A stretch of DNA of 64,000 nucleotides, from positions 59,972 through 123,971 of the forward strand of contig JAPLQF010000042.1 of NCBI GenBank assembly GCA_026399875.1, read 5' to 3'. Made by a program: the position numbers and the translations under genes. A model generated the notes under the pieces. It was not told where the DNA came from and searched no databases. It was given only the letters and a program-made list of their open reading frames with translations. Positions 47,480 through 56,729 of the stretch are shown here, in pieces (the stretch's first letter is position 1; every line of letters begins with the position of its first letter). The stretch comes from Burkholderiales bacterium (GTDB lineage: Bacteria > Pseudomonadota > Gammaproteobacteria > Burkholderiales > Burkholderiaceae_E).

Positions 47480-50400
47480 ATGAACGCAACGCAGACAGAC
47501 TGGCTCGGCACCATTCGGCAGACCTTCACCAAGGCGCTGGTGTACCTGCTGTGTTCTTTGACCGCGATGCCGGCCTGGTCGGCCAGCACCCTGTATCAGA
47601 TACCGCCGTTCACCTCGACCGAGCCGCCCGCCAACGTCTTCATGATGCTCGACGACTCGGGCTCAATGTCCGGCCATTCCTTGCCGATTCCGGCTGGGAT
47701 CACGATCATTCCGAGCACACCCACGGTCACAATCTCGGGCGATGGTGCAGATGTGGCCGGCAACTGGGCGCTGCGCTCATGGACGATCAACCGCGAACAC
47801 GACTGGCAGCTGCGCGCGCCGGCACTCAATCCATTGTGGTACAACCCGGCCAACCGTTATGTTCCCTGGAACAAGGACGGCGTTCTGATGCCGAACGCGG
47901 CGATCGGCGGCAATATCATCTCGACCAATTTCGGCGCCTTCACCTCGCGCGCCGATCCCTCGCAACTCACCGAGCGCGATCCGCGCCAGGCGCCTGTCGG
48001 GTCGTCCTTCACCTCGATCACCACTGCCGCAGGCCGCGGCCTGCTGGGCACCGATTCGACGTCAGCCGTCAGTGCAGTCGGCCCGATCACCCAGGGCCGG
48101 CGCGTGACGCAGGGGTCATTTGCCGATTTTCGCTACAACAAGATGCCCTTCGATTTCGGGCCGACCGTGGGCGGGGCGACCACTGCGCCACGCAATGGCC
48201 ATGCCGACCAGACCTGGACGACGCACAACGACACCACCAGCCCGCTCGATCTCTTCAGCCGTCCCTTGCAGCTCACCACCACGTCCTCATCAAGCGGTTG
48301 CTTTGCCAGCAATTCGGCCTGCACAGGCGGTGCTGCGCCGACGATGCAACTCACCGCGACGAGCTGGACTCGACTTGATTGCAACGGCGTTGCGCAGAGC
48401 TTCACCAGCGATCCGGGGCCGCTCTCCTGCTGGAGTCGGCAGGATTGCAATGGCAACGTCATCAATTACGCAAGCGACCCTGGGCCGCTCAACTGCTGGA
48501 GTCGGGCCGATTGCAATGGCGACGTCACAAGGTATACCAGCAATCCCGGACCGCTCCCTTGCTTCAGGCGAAACACCTGCCAAAACGTCACTCAGAATTT
48601 CACCACTAACCCCGGGGATCTGCCCTGCGGCTTCACCTGGACCGACTGCTACGGCAATCCGCAGACCTCGCTGACAGACGGTAACCCGGTCAGCTGCCCG
48701 AGCCGAATCCAGAATTGCGACAACTCCTGGACCAACAACCCGTCAAACCCGACCCTGACCTGCCATCGGACCCGATCCTGCGCCAACGTCGGCTGGGGCG
48801 CGTGGAGCTCAAGCAACCCGAACCTTCCTGCCTGCTGGGCGCGAGGCCTCTGTGAGGGCGGAACGAGCTATATCTCGGGAGCCGATCCCGGGAATTTGAA
48901 CTGCCAGTTTTCACGACTGAGATGCGATGGCACCGGACCTACGTTTCATGCAACCAACCCGGATACGCTGCAGTGCTGGCAGCAGCAAAACTGCGCCGGC
49001 ACGAACATCATTTACACAAGTCCTCCCAACCCGGCAACGCTTGCTTGCAACTACACACGCCAGAATTGCAGCGGGGCAACCGAGACGTTCCCACCGACTC
49101 CCGACCCCGGCAGCCTGACCTGCTATCGGCGTCCGAATTGCGATGGCACCACCACCAATTGGACCCCGGCGGTCCTGTCTACGGTCACTTGCCCGTCGGC
49201 AACCGAACCGCAGCCGATCTTCTCACCGACGACCCAGCTCAAAACGTCAGCGCTGATCACCAGGACGACGACACAGTTTCTGCGCACTGTCAGCGGCGGC
49301 CAGACCTTATCGCCAACACCCTGGCCGGTCAAGCAGAGCCAAGTCAGGACTGCGTTGAACCCAAGTTTGATCACCAAGACTTCTCTGGGCACCCGGCTTG
49401 TCACGCCATTCAGCCAACCCGCGAACCCATACGACCGGACCTCGACCCCCTTTTCCCGAGCCAGTACCCCGGTCGTTGCCGCATTCTGCCCGCCCGGCAC
49501 CAGCCAGATGACTTGCACGATTCCGGCGGCTCCTGGTGTGCCCGATCCGGCCCTGCTTACCCCGGCGCGTTACTACACCTATATCGGATCTGGCAACAAA
49601 GGCTCGCCATCGAGCTATCGCGTGGTCCAGATCGACCGCACGCGTCCTTCAAGCTATGTCTATCCGGTGATCGATGCGACGACCGGTGTGGCGGCCACTA
49701 CCGCAACGTCGCAACGTTCGGACTGCGCAGGGATCACTTCCTGCACCTGGCTGGAAGAGGCACAGAACTACGCAAACTGGTATCTCTACTATCGAAATCG
49801 ACTTTTCGCGGCCCAGGCGGTGGTGGCCGATTCGCTCTCGAGCATGACCACCGACAGCCAGCAAAAGCTGCGGCTCGGCTATGGCCGGATCAACAGCTAT
49901 CAGGGCGCCTATAACCCCTGGCTGACGCAGCAGCTGGTGACCATCAATTCGCTGCCATCGATCGACGGTGTGACGAATCCTGGCGCGCTGGTGCGAGGCG
50001 TCAGACCCTTTATCAAAGGCACCCAGGACCGCAGCGACTTCTTCAACTGGCTTTTCAGCCTGGCCTGGGTCGGATCGACACCAAATCGTGAAGCCATCGA
50101 CTCGGTCGGGCGCTATTTCACACGCACCGACAACAAGGGTCCCTGGGGTGCCACGCCTGGTACCGAGGACCAGTCGCCGCAGCTCGGCTGCCGGCGCAAC
50201 AGCCTGTTCCTGACCACCGACGGCGAGTGGACCAACGCTGCTGCCGGTCAGCCTCTGATCGGCGCGACAGGTCCGGTAACGGGATCTGGCGGACCACAGG
50301 AATCGGATAACGTCAACGGGCCGACCATCACCGGTGACGGTGTCAATGCGGGCGCCAGCTTCACCTATAAACCGTCGAACTGGTTGCGGTTCACCGGTGG

Positions 50401-52711
50401 CGCAAATCAGTCGGAGACCCTGACCGATGCGGCGGTCTATTACTGGAACCGTGACCTGCGCCCGGATCTGCCCAATGTCATCCTGCCGGTGACTGAAGGA
50501 TCTCGACCCAACCCGGCATTCTGGCAGTCGATGAGCACCTACATCATCGGCTATGGCCTGTCGGCATCGATGGATACGCCAGCGACCCGCGCAGCGATCA
50601 CCAGCGGCGCCAACGTGACCTGGCCGAGTGTCGATCTGACCAGCACGCTGGCGACCGGGGGCAACCGGGTGAACGACAGCATGCGGGCAGCGCTCGCCTC
50701 GCGCGGCAACTTCTATGCCGCCCAGACGGTGGCAGAACTCAAGAGCGGCGTGCTCGGCAGCTTCCTCGAGATCGCAACACGCCAGGGTTCGGCGGGTGGC
50801 GTGGCGGTGACCGGTCCGGCAATCACCAGTTCGTCGCTGGCCTTTTTCCCGAGCTATACCACCGGCAAATGGACAGGCTCTCTGAAAGCCTTCAAATCGG
50901 CTGATCTTGAGTCGCTCGCTCAAGGCAACGACGTGACGCCCGAATGGAACGCGAGCATTCCGGCCTTCGGAGCACGAAACATTTTTTCGAGCAGCGGCCT
51001 CAATACTGCGATCAACTTCGATGTCGGGTCGCTGACCGCAGCGCAGGCAACCAGTCTGTCGTCAACCACACCCGGGTTTACCTATACCGCGGCCGAGGCG
51101 GTGAACTATCTGCGAGGTAATCAGAGTCTGGAGTTGCCCGCGACCGGCATTTCAGTCGGCACGAAGTTCCGCAGGCGCGAGTCGATCCTGGGCGATATCG
51201 TCAACTCGACGCCGCTCTATGTGAAAGCACCCGACTACGGCTATGCGGTCATGCCGAGCATCGGCTCGAGCTATACATCGTTTGTGGCCTCACGTCGAAG
51301 CGGTTCAGTCGCGACCGTCTATGTTGGCGCCAATGACGGCATGTTCCATGCCTTCGATGCCGGCACCGGCGTGGAGCGATTCGCCTATGTGCCGCGCGGC
51401 GTCTATCCGACCTTGGCAAACCTCCTGAATCCCGGCTACGAGCACAACTACTATGTGGATGGGCCGGTCGTCTCAGGCGACTGGCATGACGGCTCATCGT
51501 GGCGTTCGATGGTGATCGGTACCACCGGGGCAGGAGGAGCCAACGGCAATTCATCGGTCTTTGCAATCGATGTCACCAGCCCGACGTCTGTGACCCGCAG
51601 CAATGTGAAGTGGGACACCACACCGGCCGACAGTCAATCGGCGAACTATCTCGGTCACATCATGACGCGCGGCGTCGTCGGCCGGATCAAGACAGCCGCC
51701 GGCGGGACTCAATGGGTCTACATGGTGGGCAATGGCTTTGAAAGCAACAGCAACAGGGCGGCACTGCTGATCTTCGATATGGCAACTGGTGCCATGTCCG
51801 CCATTCCGGTTGGCGCTGGCTCTCCTTCGACAACCGACCCTGACTACCTGGCAAAGCGCAACGGCATGGGCGGGATTACCGTGGTCTACGACAACCAGCG
51901 CAACATCAGTCTGGTTTACGGCGGCGATCGCCAGGGCAGTCTGTGGCGCTTCGACTTCAGCAGCGGTACGCCTGACAGCGCCAAGGCCTTTGGCGATGCC
52001 GGCTCAGCGCTCTTCACGGGCACCGGCACTCGCCCGATTACCGCCGCACCCCGTCTGGTACCGCATCCGCTTGGCGGCATGCTGATTGTCTTCGGCACCG
52101 GCAAGCTCCATGACAATACCGACAGCACTAACGTCGATGAGCAGGCGATCTATGCCGTCTGGGACAAACCCCAGTACACCAGCGGGACGGTCACCACAGC
52201 AAAACTCAAGGCGCTGACAGTCTCGACCGCTGGTGATGGCACTCGCACGATCGATACCGCGGTTGACTGGAAGACCCTCATGGGATGGTCGATCAAGTTG
52301 ACTGGCGGCGAACGGATCATCTCCGATCCGACTGCAGATACCGGCGCGCTCACCGTGACCTCTTACGCTCCTTCGGCCGCGCTTGACCCTTGCAATGGGG
52401 GAGGGGTGTCATATGTCTATCGCTTTGATTTTGCGACCGGCAACATCGTCGGGATGCAGGTCACCGGTGTGGTTGGCGCGGTGTCGCCCTTGACCGTCGC
52501 ACCCGGGATGGTCAGTCGCAGCACGGACACAGGGATCAATCTCGGTTCCGCAATGAGCGGCAGTGGGGGCGGATCCGGGTTTACCCTTCCCCCGGGCAGT
52601 GCTTCGCAATGTCGTCTCTACAGCACCAGCATCCAGGGGCGTCCTAACGTGATTGCGGTCAACTGCCCGGGATTTACGCCGATTCGGGTCTGGCGTCAGC
52701 AGGTCCGTTGA
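47480..52711 (+). CDS. pilY1: PilY1-type pilus tip adhesin with a cysteine-repeat array
   Basis: Large (1743-residue) secreted tip adhesin that, with the minor pilins, controls pilus extension and surface sensing. A signal peptide ends near AWSA-S. A VWA-like N-terminal region holds the metal site DDSGSM (residues 58-63) and the later FLTTDGEWTN. Between them, residues 301-571 contain 12 repeats of about 22 residues with two Cys each (24 Cys). The C-terminal third is the beta-propeller typical of PilY1, with YVGANDGMFHAFDAGTG and GGDRQGSLWRFD, and a final GFTPIRVWRQQ. It is some 500 residues longer than Pseudomonas PilY1, partly because of the Cys array. It lies between pilX and pilE. Confidence 0.94.
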   Translation: MNATQTDWLGTIRQTFTKALVYLLCSLTAMPAWSASTLYQIPPFTSTEPPANVFMMLDDSGSMSGHSLPIPAGITIIPSTPTVTISGDGADVAGNWALRSWTINREHDWQLRAPALNPLWYNPANRYVPWNKDGVLMPNAAIGGNIISTNFGAFTSRADPSQLTERDPRQAPVGSSFTSITTAAGRGLLGTDSTSAVSAVGPITQGRRVTQGSFADFRYNKMPFDFGPTVGGATTAPRNGHADQTWTTHNDTTSPLDLFSRPLQLTTTSSSSGCFASNSACTGGAAPTMQLTATSWTRLDCNGVAQSFTSDPGPLSCWSRQDCNGNVINYASDPGPLNCWSRADCNGDVTRYTSNPGPLPCFRRNTCQNVTQNFTTNPGDLPCGFTWTDCYGNPQTSLTDGNPVSCPSRIQNCDNSWTNNPSNPTLTCHRTRSCANVGWGAWSSSNPNLPACWARGLCEGGTSYISGADPGNLNCQFSRLRCDGTGPTFHATNPDTLQCWQQQNCAGTNIIYTSPPNPATLACNYTRQNCSGATETFPPTPDPGSLTCYRRPNCDGTTTNWTPAVLSTVTCPSATEPQPIFSPTTQLKTSALITRTTTQFLRTVSGGQTLSPTPWPVKQSQVRTALNPSLITKTSLGTRLVTPFSQPANPYDRTSTPFSRASTPVVAAFCPPGTSQMTCTIPAAPGVPDPALLTPARYYTYIGSGNKGSPSSYRVVQIDRTRPSSYVYPVIDATTGVAATTATSQRSDCAGITSCTWLEEAQNYANWYLYYRNRLFAAQAVVADSLSSMTTDSQQKLRLGYGRINSYQGAYNPWLTQQLVTINSLPSIDGVTNPGALVRGVRPFIKGTQDRSDFFNWLFSLAWVGSTPNREAIDSVGRYFTRTDNKGPWGATPGTEDQSPQLGCRRNSLFLTTDGEWTNAAAGQPLIGATGPVTGSGGPQESDNVNGPTITGDGVNAGASFTYKPSNWLRFTGGANQSETLTDAAVYYWNRDLRPDLPNVILPVTEGSRPNPAFWQSMSTYIIGYGLSASMDTPATRAAITSGANVTWPSVDLTSTLATGGNRVNDSMRAALASRGNFYAAQTVAELKSGVLGSFLEIATRQGSAGGVAVTGPAITSSSLAFFPSYTTGKWTGSLKAFKSADLESLAQGNDVTPEWNASIPAFGARNIFSSSGLNTAINFDVGSLTAAQATSLSSTTPGFTYTAAEAVNYLRGNQSLELPATGISVGTKFRRRESILGDIVNSTPLYVKAPDYGYAVMPSIGSSYTSFVASRRSGSVATVYVGANDGMFHAFDAGTGVERFAYVPRGVYPTLANLLNPGYEHNYYVDGPVVSGDWHDGSSWRSMVIGTTGAGGANGNSSVFAIDVTSPTSVTRSNVKWDTTPADSQSANYLGHIMTRGVVGRIKTAAGGTQWVYMVGNGFESNSNRAALLIFDMATGAMSAIPVGAGSPSTTDPDYLAKRNGMGGITVVYDNQRNISLVYGGDRQGSLWRFDFSSGTPDSAKAFGDAGSALFTGTGTRPITAAPRLVPHPLGGMLIVFGTGKLHDNTDSTNVDEQAIYAVWDKPQYTSGTVTTAKLKALTVSTAGDGTRTIDTAVDWKTLMGWSIKLTGGERIISDPTADTGALTVTSYAPSAALDPCNGGGVSYVYRFDFATGNIVGMQVTGVVGAVSPLTVAPGMVSRSTDTGINLGSAMSGSGGGSGFTLPPGSASQCRLYSTSIQGRPNVIAVNCPGFTPIRVWRQQVR
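48380..49192 (+). repeat. coding repeat array: 12 cysteine-paired units in pilY1
   Basis: Units of 20-24 codons share the pattern W-x-R-x-D-C-N-G-x4-Y/F-x-S-D/N-P-G-x-L-x-C. The first three are nearly identical (RLDCNG, RQDCNG and RADCNG, each ending in SDPGPLSC-like). Later units diverge in sequence but keep both Cys positions, which points to an old array under selection for the cysteines. Confidence 0.88.
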
Positions 52712-52733
52712 GCATCCTTCACACACACAACTG

Positions 52734-53174
52734 ATGACCATGACTCCTACGCGAAACGCTGGTTTTACTCTCATCGAACTGATGGTCACGGTCGCGATCA
52801 TCGCGATCCTGGCCGCGGTCGCGATCCCCAACTACACCGACTCTGTCTCCCGGTCCCGGCGCAACGATGTGCGCATTTCGCTCGCCCAATCGGCGCAGTG
52901 GTTGGAGCGATTCAGGGCCGAGAATCGTGGCACTTACACCGGCGCAGCGCTGCAGGCCGGCGCGACCGTGTCGCCGGCATCCGGCGCGGTGATGTATAAC
53001 ATCGCGGTCGCGGTCGGCGTCGGCGGCACGACCTACCAGCTCACCGCAACGCCTCGCGCTGGCAGCCCGATGGCAGCCGACGCGTGCGGCGTCTACACCT
53101 TGAGCAGCGATGGGCAGCGGACTGCCAATGGCAACAGCTCCGGGGATGCTTTCGACCGGTGCTGGAACCGCTGA
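52734..53174 (+). CDS. pilE: PilE-like type IV pilin
   Basis: A 146-residue pilin with leader MTMTPTRNAG and PilD site G/FTLIELMVTVAIIAILAAVAIPNYTDSV, including the +5 Glu. The C-terminal D-loop is bounded by two cysteines (ADACGVYTL and FDRCWNR). In betaproteobacteria pilE following pilY1 is usually a minor pilin, not the major PilA. The ATG at 52734 is used; the ATG at 52740 is an alternative. A strong hairpin covers the end of the operon. Confidence 0.92.
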   Translation: MTMTPTRNAGFTLIELMVTVAIIAILAAVAIPNYTDSVSRSRRNDVRISLAQSAQWLERFRAENRGTYTGAALQAGATVSPASGAVMYNIAVAVGVGGTTYQLTATPRAGSPMAADACGVYTLSSDGQRTANGNSSGDAFDRCWNR

Positions 53175-53198
53175 TGCCGCGTTTCTGAACGCGGCATC
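53173..53198 (+). terminator. hairpin at the end of the pilin operon
   Basis: Perfect 11-bp inverted repeat GATGCCGCGTT / AACGCGGCATC with loop TCTG, starting at the pilE stop codon. There is no T-run, so it is either a Rho-assisted terminator or an mRNA-protecting hairpin. Confidence 0.65.
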
Positions 53199-53353
53199 CG
53201 ACCCGCGCAGACTTTCCGGATCACTGGGGCTCAGGGCATGATGGTCCTGAGCCGCGCTACACTCGCCACAACAGGCCAGCTCGACATGGCCCGGGAGGAG
53301 GGTGTTGCCTGTTCTCCTGCCAGAAAACTTTTCGCCAGGAAGACACGCCATCC

Positions 53354-54487
53354 ATGGACCTTGCTTATTCCGATGAGCAGCGCATGTTCGCCGACAGCGC
53401 GAACGAGGTACTGACCAAGCGCGCGCTGAAGACAGATCCTCACTCCCTGTGGTCCGACATGGCCGAGTTGGGATGGCTTGCTCTGCCGATACCCGAAGCC
53501 TGGGGCGGTTTCGGCCACGGGGCGGTCGATGTCGGCATCCTGTCCGAGCGATTCGGGCGGCATCTTGTCGTGACACCTTATGTTCAGGCGCTGGTGCTGT
53601 GCGGACGACTCATCGAGTCGCTTGGCACCGATGCGCAAAAAGCCGCGCTGCTGCCCGGACTCGCCAATGGCAGGCTGAAGCTCGCGCTGGCGCATACCGA
53701 GCGGGGCGCGCGCCACACGCTGCAGCATGTGACGCTTTCAGCAGGCGCTGATGGCAGCGGATGGCGATTGTCCGGCGAGAAGATGGCGGCGGTTGGCGCG
53801 GACCAGGCCGACCGCATTCTTGTAACGGCGCGGGTATCGGGTCACAGCCGCGATGCCAGGGGCATCGCAGTTTTCGTGATCGAACCGGGGCAGGCCGGAC
53901 TGCGCATCGATCGCTATGAGACGGTTGACGGTGCGACCGCCGCCAGGCTGACACTGACCGATGTGCATCTGCCTGACTCGGCGCGGCTCGGTGCGACCGA
54001 TGATGGGGCTGATGCGGCCTTTCTGGCGCTGGAGCACGCCTTTGATGCGGCAATCGCTGCCTGGTGCGCCGAACTGCTCGGGCTGATGGAGTCTGCGACC
54101 GCCGCCACCATCGAATACACCAAGGTCAGGGTCCAGTTCGGCAAACCGCTGGCCGCCAATCAGGTGCTGCGTCATCGCATGGCCGACATGTCGGTCCATT
54201 GCGAGGTGGCGCGCTCTATGGCCTTGCGGGCAGCGCTGCATGTCGATCATGCCGATGTGTCGGTCCGTGCACGAGCAGTGTCTGGTGCATGGGCCAAGGT
54301 CATCCGCGCCGCCCGTTCGGTCACCGAAGAGGCGATTCAGATGCATGGCGGCATGGGAGTGACCGATGAATTGAATGTCGGACTCTTTCTCAAGCGGGTG
54401 CTGGCACTTGAAGCCCTGGTCGGCAGTGCGGACCACCATCTTCGCCGTCATGCTGCTCATTCGGCACGCAGCATGGCCAATGTCTAG
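53354..54487 (+). CDS. acyl-CoA dehydrogenase, subunit 1 of a probable heteromeric pair
   Basis: A 377-residue acyl-CoA dehydrogenase-fold protein. The central helical part has the FAD-contact motif EEAIQMHGGMGVTDELNVG, but the usual C-terminal GGTSE segment is replaced by GSADHHLRRH. The N-terminus reads MDLAYSDEQRMFADSANEVL. AGGAAG precedes the ATG. The partner gene starts 9 bp later and has the missing motif, as in the actinobacterial FadE26/FadE27-type heterotetramers that act on bulky acyl-CoAs. Confidence 0.88.
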   Translation: MDLAYSDEQRMFADSANEVLTKRALKTDPHSLWSDMAELGWLALPIPEAWGGFGHGAVDVGILSERFGRHLVVTPYVQALVLCGRLIESLGTDAQKAALLPGLANGRLKLALAHTERGARHTLQHVTLSAGADGSGWRLSGEKMAAVGADQADRILVTARVSGHSRDARGIAVFVIEPGQAGLRIDRYETVDGATAARLTLTDVHLPDSARLGATDDGADAAFLALEHAFDAAIAAWCAELLGLMESATAATIEYTKVRVQFGKPLAANQVLRHRMADMSVHCEVARSMALRAALHVDHADVSVRARAVSGAWAKVIRAARSVTEEAIQMHGGMGVTDELNVGLFLKRVLALEALVGSADHHLRRHAAHSARSMANV

Positions 54488-54496
54488 GAGCAGGCC

Positions 54497-55702
54497 ATGA
54501 ACCTTGATTTCACGCCCGAAGAACTCGCCTTTCAGCAGGAAGTGCGAGCCTTTTTCGCGGAAAAACTCACCCCGGACCTGCGTCGTGCCAATGCCCTGAC
54601 ACCAAGTGTGTTTTCCGATCCAGACATCTTCAGGCGTTGGCAGCGAATCCTGTTCGAGCGCGGATGGGCGGCCACATCATGGCCGACCGAATTCGGTGGC
54701 ACTGGCTGGTCAACCGCGCAGCAATACATTTTTGAAGTCGAGAACGCCATTGCCGGCGCGCCGCCCCTGCTGCCTCAGGGCCTGCGCATGGTCGGGCCGG
54801 TCATCATGAAGTTCGGCACTCAGGCGCAGAAAGACTTCTATCTGCCCAGGATCCTGACCGGTGAGGATTACTGGTGCCAGGGCTATTCCGAGCCCGGCTC
54901 CGGCTCCGATCTTGCGTCGCTCAAGACCCGCGCAGTGCGCGATGGCGACGACTACCTCATCAACGGCTCCAAGATCTGGACTTCGCACGCGCAGTTTGCC
55001 AATCGGATGTTTGCTCTGGTGCGCACTGCCGATTCGCCGAAGAAGCAGGACGGCATCAGCTTCATCCTGATCGATATGGATTCGCCCGGCATTTCGGTGC
55101 GCCCGATCCTGACGATCGGCGGTGATCATGAGGTCAATCAGGTTTTCTTTGACGACGTGCGCGTGCCGATTGCGAACCTGGTCGGTGCCGAAGGGCAGGG
55201 CTGGTCCTACGGGAAATACCTGCTCGAGTTCGAGCGCGGCGGAGCAATGGCGTCGGGTCGCCTGCGATCGAAACTCCGCAAGATCGAAAAGCTTGCGTCG
55301 ACCTATCGTGATGGCGAGCAGTCGCTGCTCGACTCACCGGCGGTTTCGCTGCGCCTGTCCGAACTCGAGATCGATATCGACGCGCTCGAGATGAGCGAGT
55401 TGCGGATCATGTCGAGTCTGCAGACCGGCCAGAACCCGGGCTCGGTGGCCTCATCGATGGCCAAACTGCGCAACAGCGAGCTCAAGCAGGCTGTCTCGCG
55501 TCTGGCGATCGATATCCTCGGCGACGACGCACTGATCTGGGACCCGCGTCGGCCGCTCTATGAAGTGGTGGAGCCGTCGCTGCTGGGCGAGGAAGCCTTG
55601 TCGGTGAGCGCTGAATATCTCAATACCCGTGCCTACACCATCTTCGGCGGAACCTCCGAGGTTCAGCGCGATGTGATCGCCAAGGTGGTCATCGGGATGT
55701 GA
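54497..55702 (+). CDS. acyl-CoA dehydrogenase, subunit 2 of a probable heteromeric pair
   Basis: A 401-residue acyl-CoA dehydrogenase with MNLDFTPEELAFQQEVRAFF at the start, CQGYSEPGSGSDLASLKTRA and INGSKIWTSHAQ in the middle, and YTIFGGTSEVQRDVIAK at the C-terminus. The helix that in single-chain enzymes reads QxHGGxG is not recognisable here but is present in subunit 1. AGGAG precedes the ATG. The position of the catalytic Glu in the YEGT motif is occupied by Gly (FGGT), as in long-chain or isovaleryl types. The substrate is unknown. Confidence 0.9.
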   Translation: MNLDFTPEELAFQQEVRAFFAEKLTPDLRRANALTPSVFSDPDIFRRWQRILFERGWAATSWPTEFGGTGWSTAQQYIFEVENAIAGAPPLLPQGLRMVGPVIMKFGTQAQKDFYLPRILTGEDYWCQGYSEPGSGSDLASLKTRAVRDGDDYLINGSKIWTSHAQFANRMFALVRTADSPKKQDGISFILIDMDSPGISVRPILTIGGDHEVNQVFFDDVRVPIANLVGAEGQGWSYGKYLLEFERGGAMASGRLRSKLRKIEKLASTYRDGEQSLLDSPAVSLRLSELEIDIDALEMSELRIMSSLQTGQNPGSVASSMAKLRNSELKQAVSRLAIDILGDDALIWDPRRPLYEVVEPSLLGEEALSVSAEYLNTRAYTIFGGTSEVQRDVIAKVVIGM

Positions 55703-55783
55703 GGTGGGCCGGGTCTGGCTGAAATGGGCCGGGCAAACCAACAGAGATGGATTGACCGCTGCCTGACTCGGCGAACCAATCAT

Positions 55784-55812
55784 TTGACATAATATAGATT
55801 AGACGACATTTT
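55784..55812 (+). promoter_or_regulatory. AT-rich promoter candidate before the DUF2092 gene
   Basis: TTGACA at 55784-55789 sits at the start of the most AT-rich stretch in this part of the window (TAATATAGATTAGACGACAT). A clear -10 at 16-18 bp is not present, so the exact start is uncertain. Confidence 0.35.
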
Positions 55813-55892
55813 CAAATTCGGCACCTCAGATCGCCATGGTTGGATCGTGATGCTATGGTGCGCGGCAATCCCACTGAGCCATTGGAGCAAAC

Positions 55893-56729
55893 GTGATTCA
55901 AAACCTGAAACCGGTGATGGCCGTCAGCGCACTCGGCATCGCACTGATGCTGTCGGCAGCGTCGTCGATGGCGCAGCCGGTCGCAACCGCCACCACCGCG
56001 AAGGCGGCTGCAAAAGCCCCGGCCATCGATCCGGCCGCCGTCGCCGCGATCAATCGCATGGGCGACTACCTGAAAACCCTGAAGGCATTTTCAATCCGTG
56101 CCGACACCACCACCGACCAGGTGCTGCCGAGTGGCCCGAAGCTGCAATTTGGCGGCACGATCGACCTGACATACCGTGATCCGGACGGCCTTTACGTTGT
56201 GTCTCGCCGCGACGATCGCGACGAGAGCCGGTTCTTCTATAACGGCAAGCTGCTGACCGTGTGGGTCGAGGCTAAAAAGGCCTATGCAGGCATCGTGGCG
56301 CCAGCCACCATTGGCTCGACCCTCGAACTCGTCAGAGAGAAGTACGACGTCAATTTTCCTCTGGGCGATGTGCTCCTGATGGCCGCTCGCGGCGAACTGC
56401 TCAGGAATGTGAAGGCCGGAGTCGTGATCGGCACCGGACGGGTTGCCGGTGTCGACTGTGACCATCTCGGCTTTCATCAGGATGGCATGGACTGGCAGAT
56501 CTGGATCGAGAAAGGCGAGCGCCCCCTGCCACGCAAGATGCTGGTCACGTCGCTGTCTCAAGTCAGCCAGCCTCAGCACAGCGAGGTGATGACCTGGGAC
56601 TTGTCGCCGAAGATCGATCCTGCGATGTTCACCTTCGTGCCGCCCGAGGGCGCAAACCGGATTGCCATCGCCGAGAAAAAGGCGGTTCGGCAGTCAAAGG
56701 CAACTACTGGTGCAAAGGACGCAAAATGA
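55893..56729 (+). CDS. exported DUF2092 protein
   Basis: A 278-residue periplasmic protein: the signal peptide ends near SSMA-Q, then the DUF2092 region follows with ALINRMGDYLKTL-like start, FSIRADTTTDQVLPSGPKLQ, LTYRDPDGLYV, FFYNGKLLTVW and a WQIWIEKGERPLPRKM strand typical of LolA/LppX-like folds. It starts at GTG 55893. Its stop overlaps the start of the Asn-x repeat protein (ATGA), so both are made together. The function of the family is not established; a lipid or hydrophobic-ligand carrier is possible from the fold style. Confidence 0.8.
   Translation: MIQNLKPVMAVSALGIALMLSAASSMAQPVATATTAKAAAKAPAIDPAAVAAINRMGDYLKTLKAFSIRADTTTDQVLPSGPKLQFGGTIDLTYRDPDGLYVVSRRDDRDESRFFYNGKLLTVWVEAKKAYAGIVAPATIGSTLELVREKYDVNFPLGDVLLMAARGELLRNVKAGVVIGTGRVAGVDCDHLGFHQDGMDWQIWIEKGERPLPRKMLVTSLSQVSQPQHSEVMTWDLSPKIDPAMFTFVPPEGANRIAIAEKKAVRQSKATTGAKDAK

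Noticed and set aside
48380..49192. Repeat array considered as CRISPR
   Set aside because: Units are translated in frame within pilY1, are protein-level repeats with no constant DNA repeat and no unique spacers, and no cas gene is present.
49649..50923. 424-codon minus-strand frame opposite pilY1
   Set aside because: Arg/His/Gly-rich shadow without domain signs; pilY1 is certain on the plus strand.
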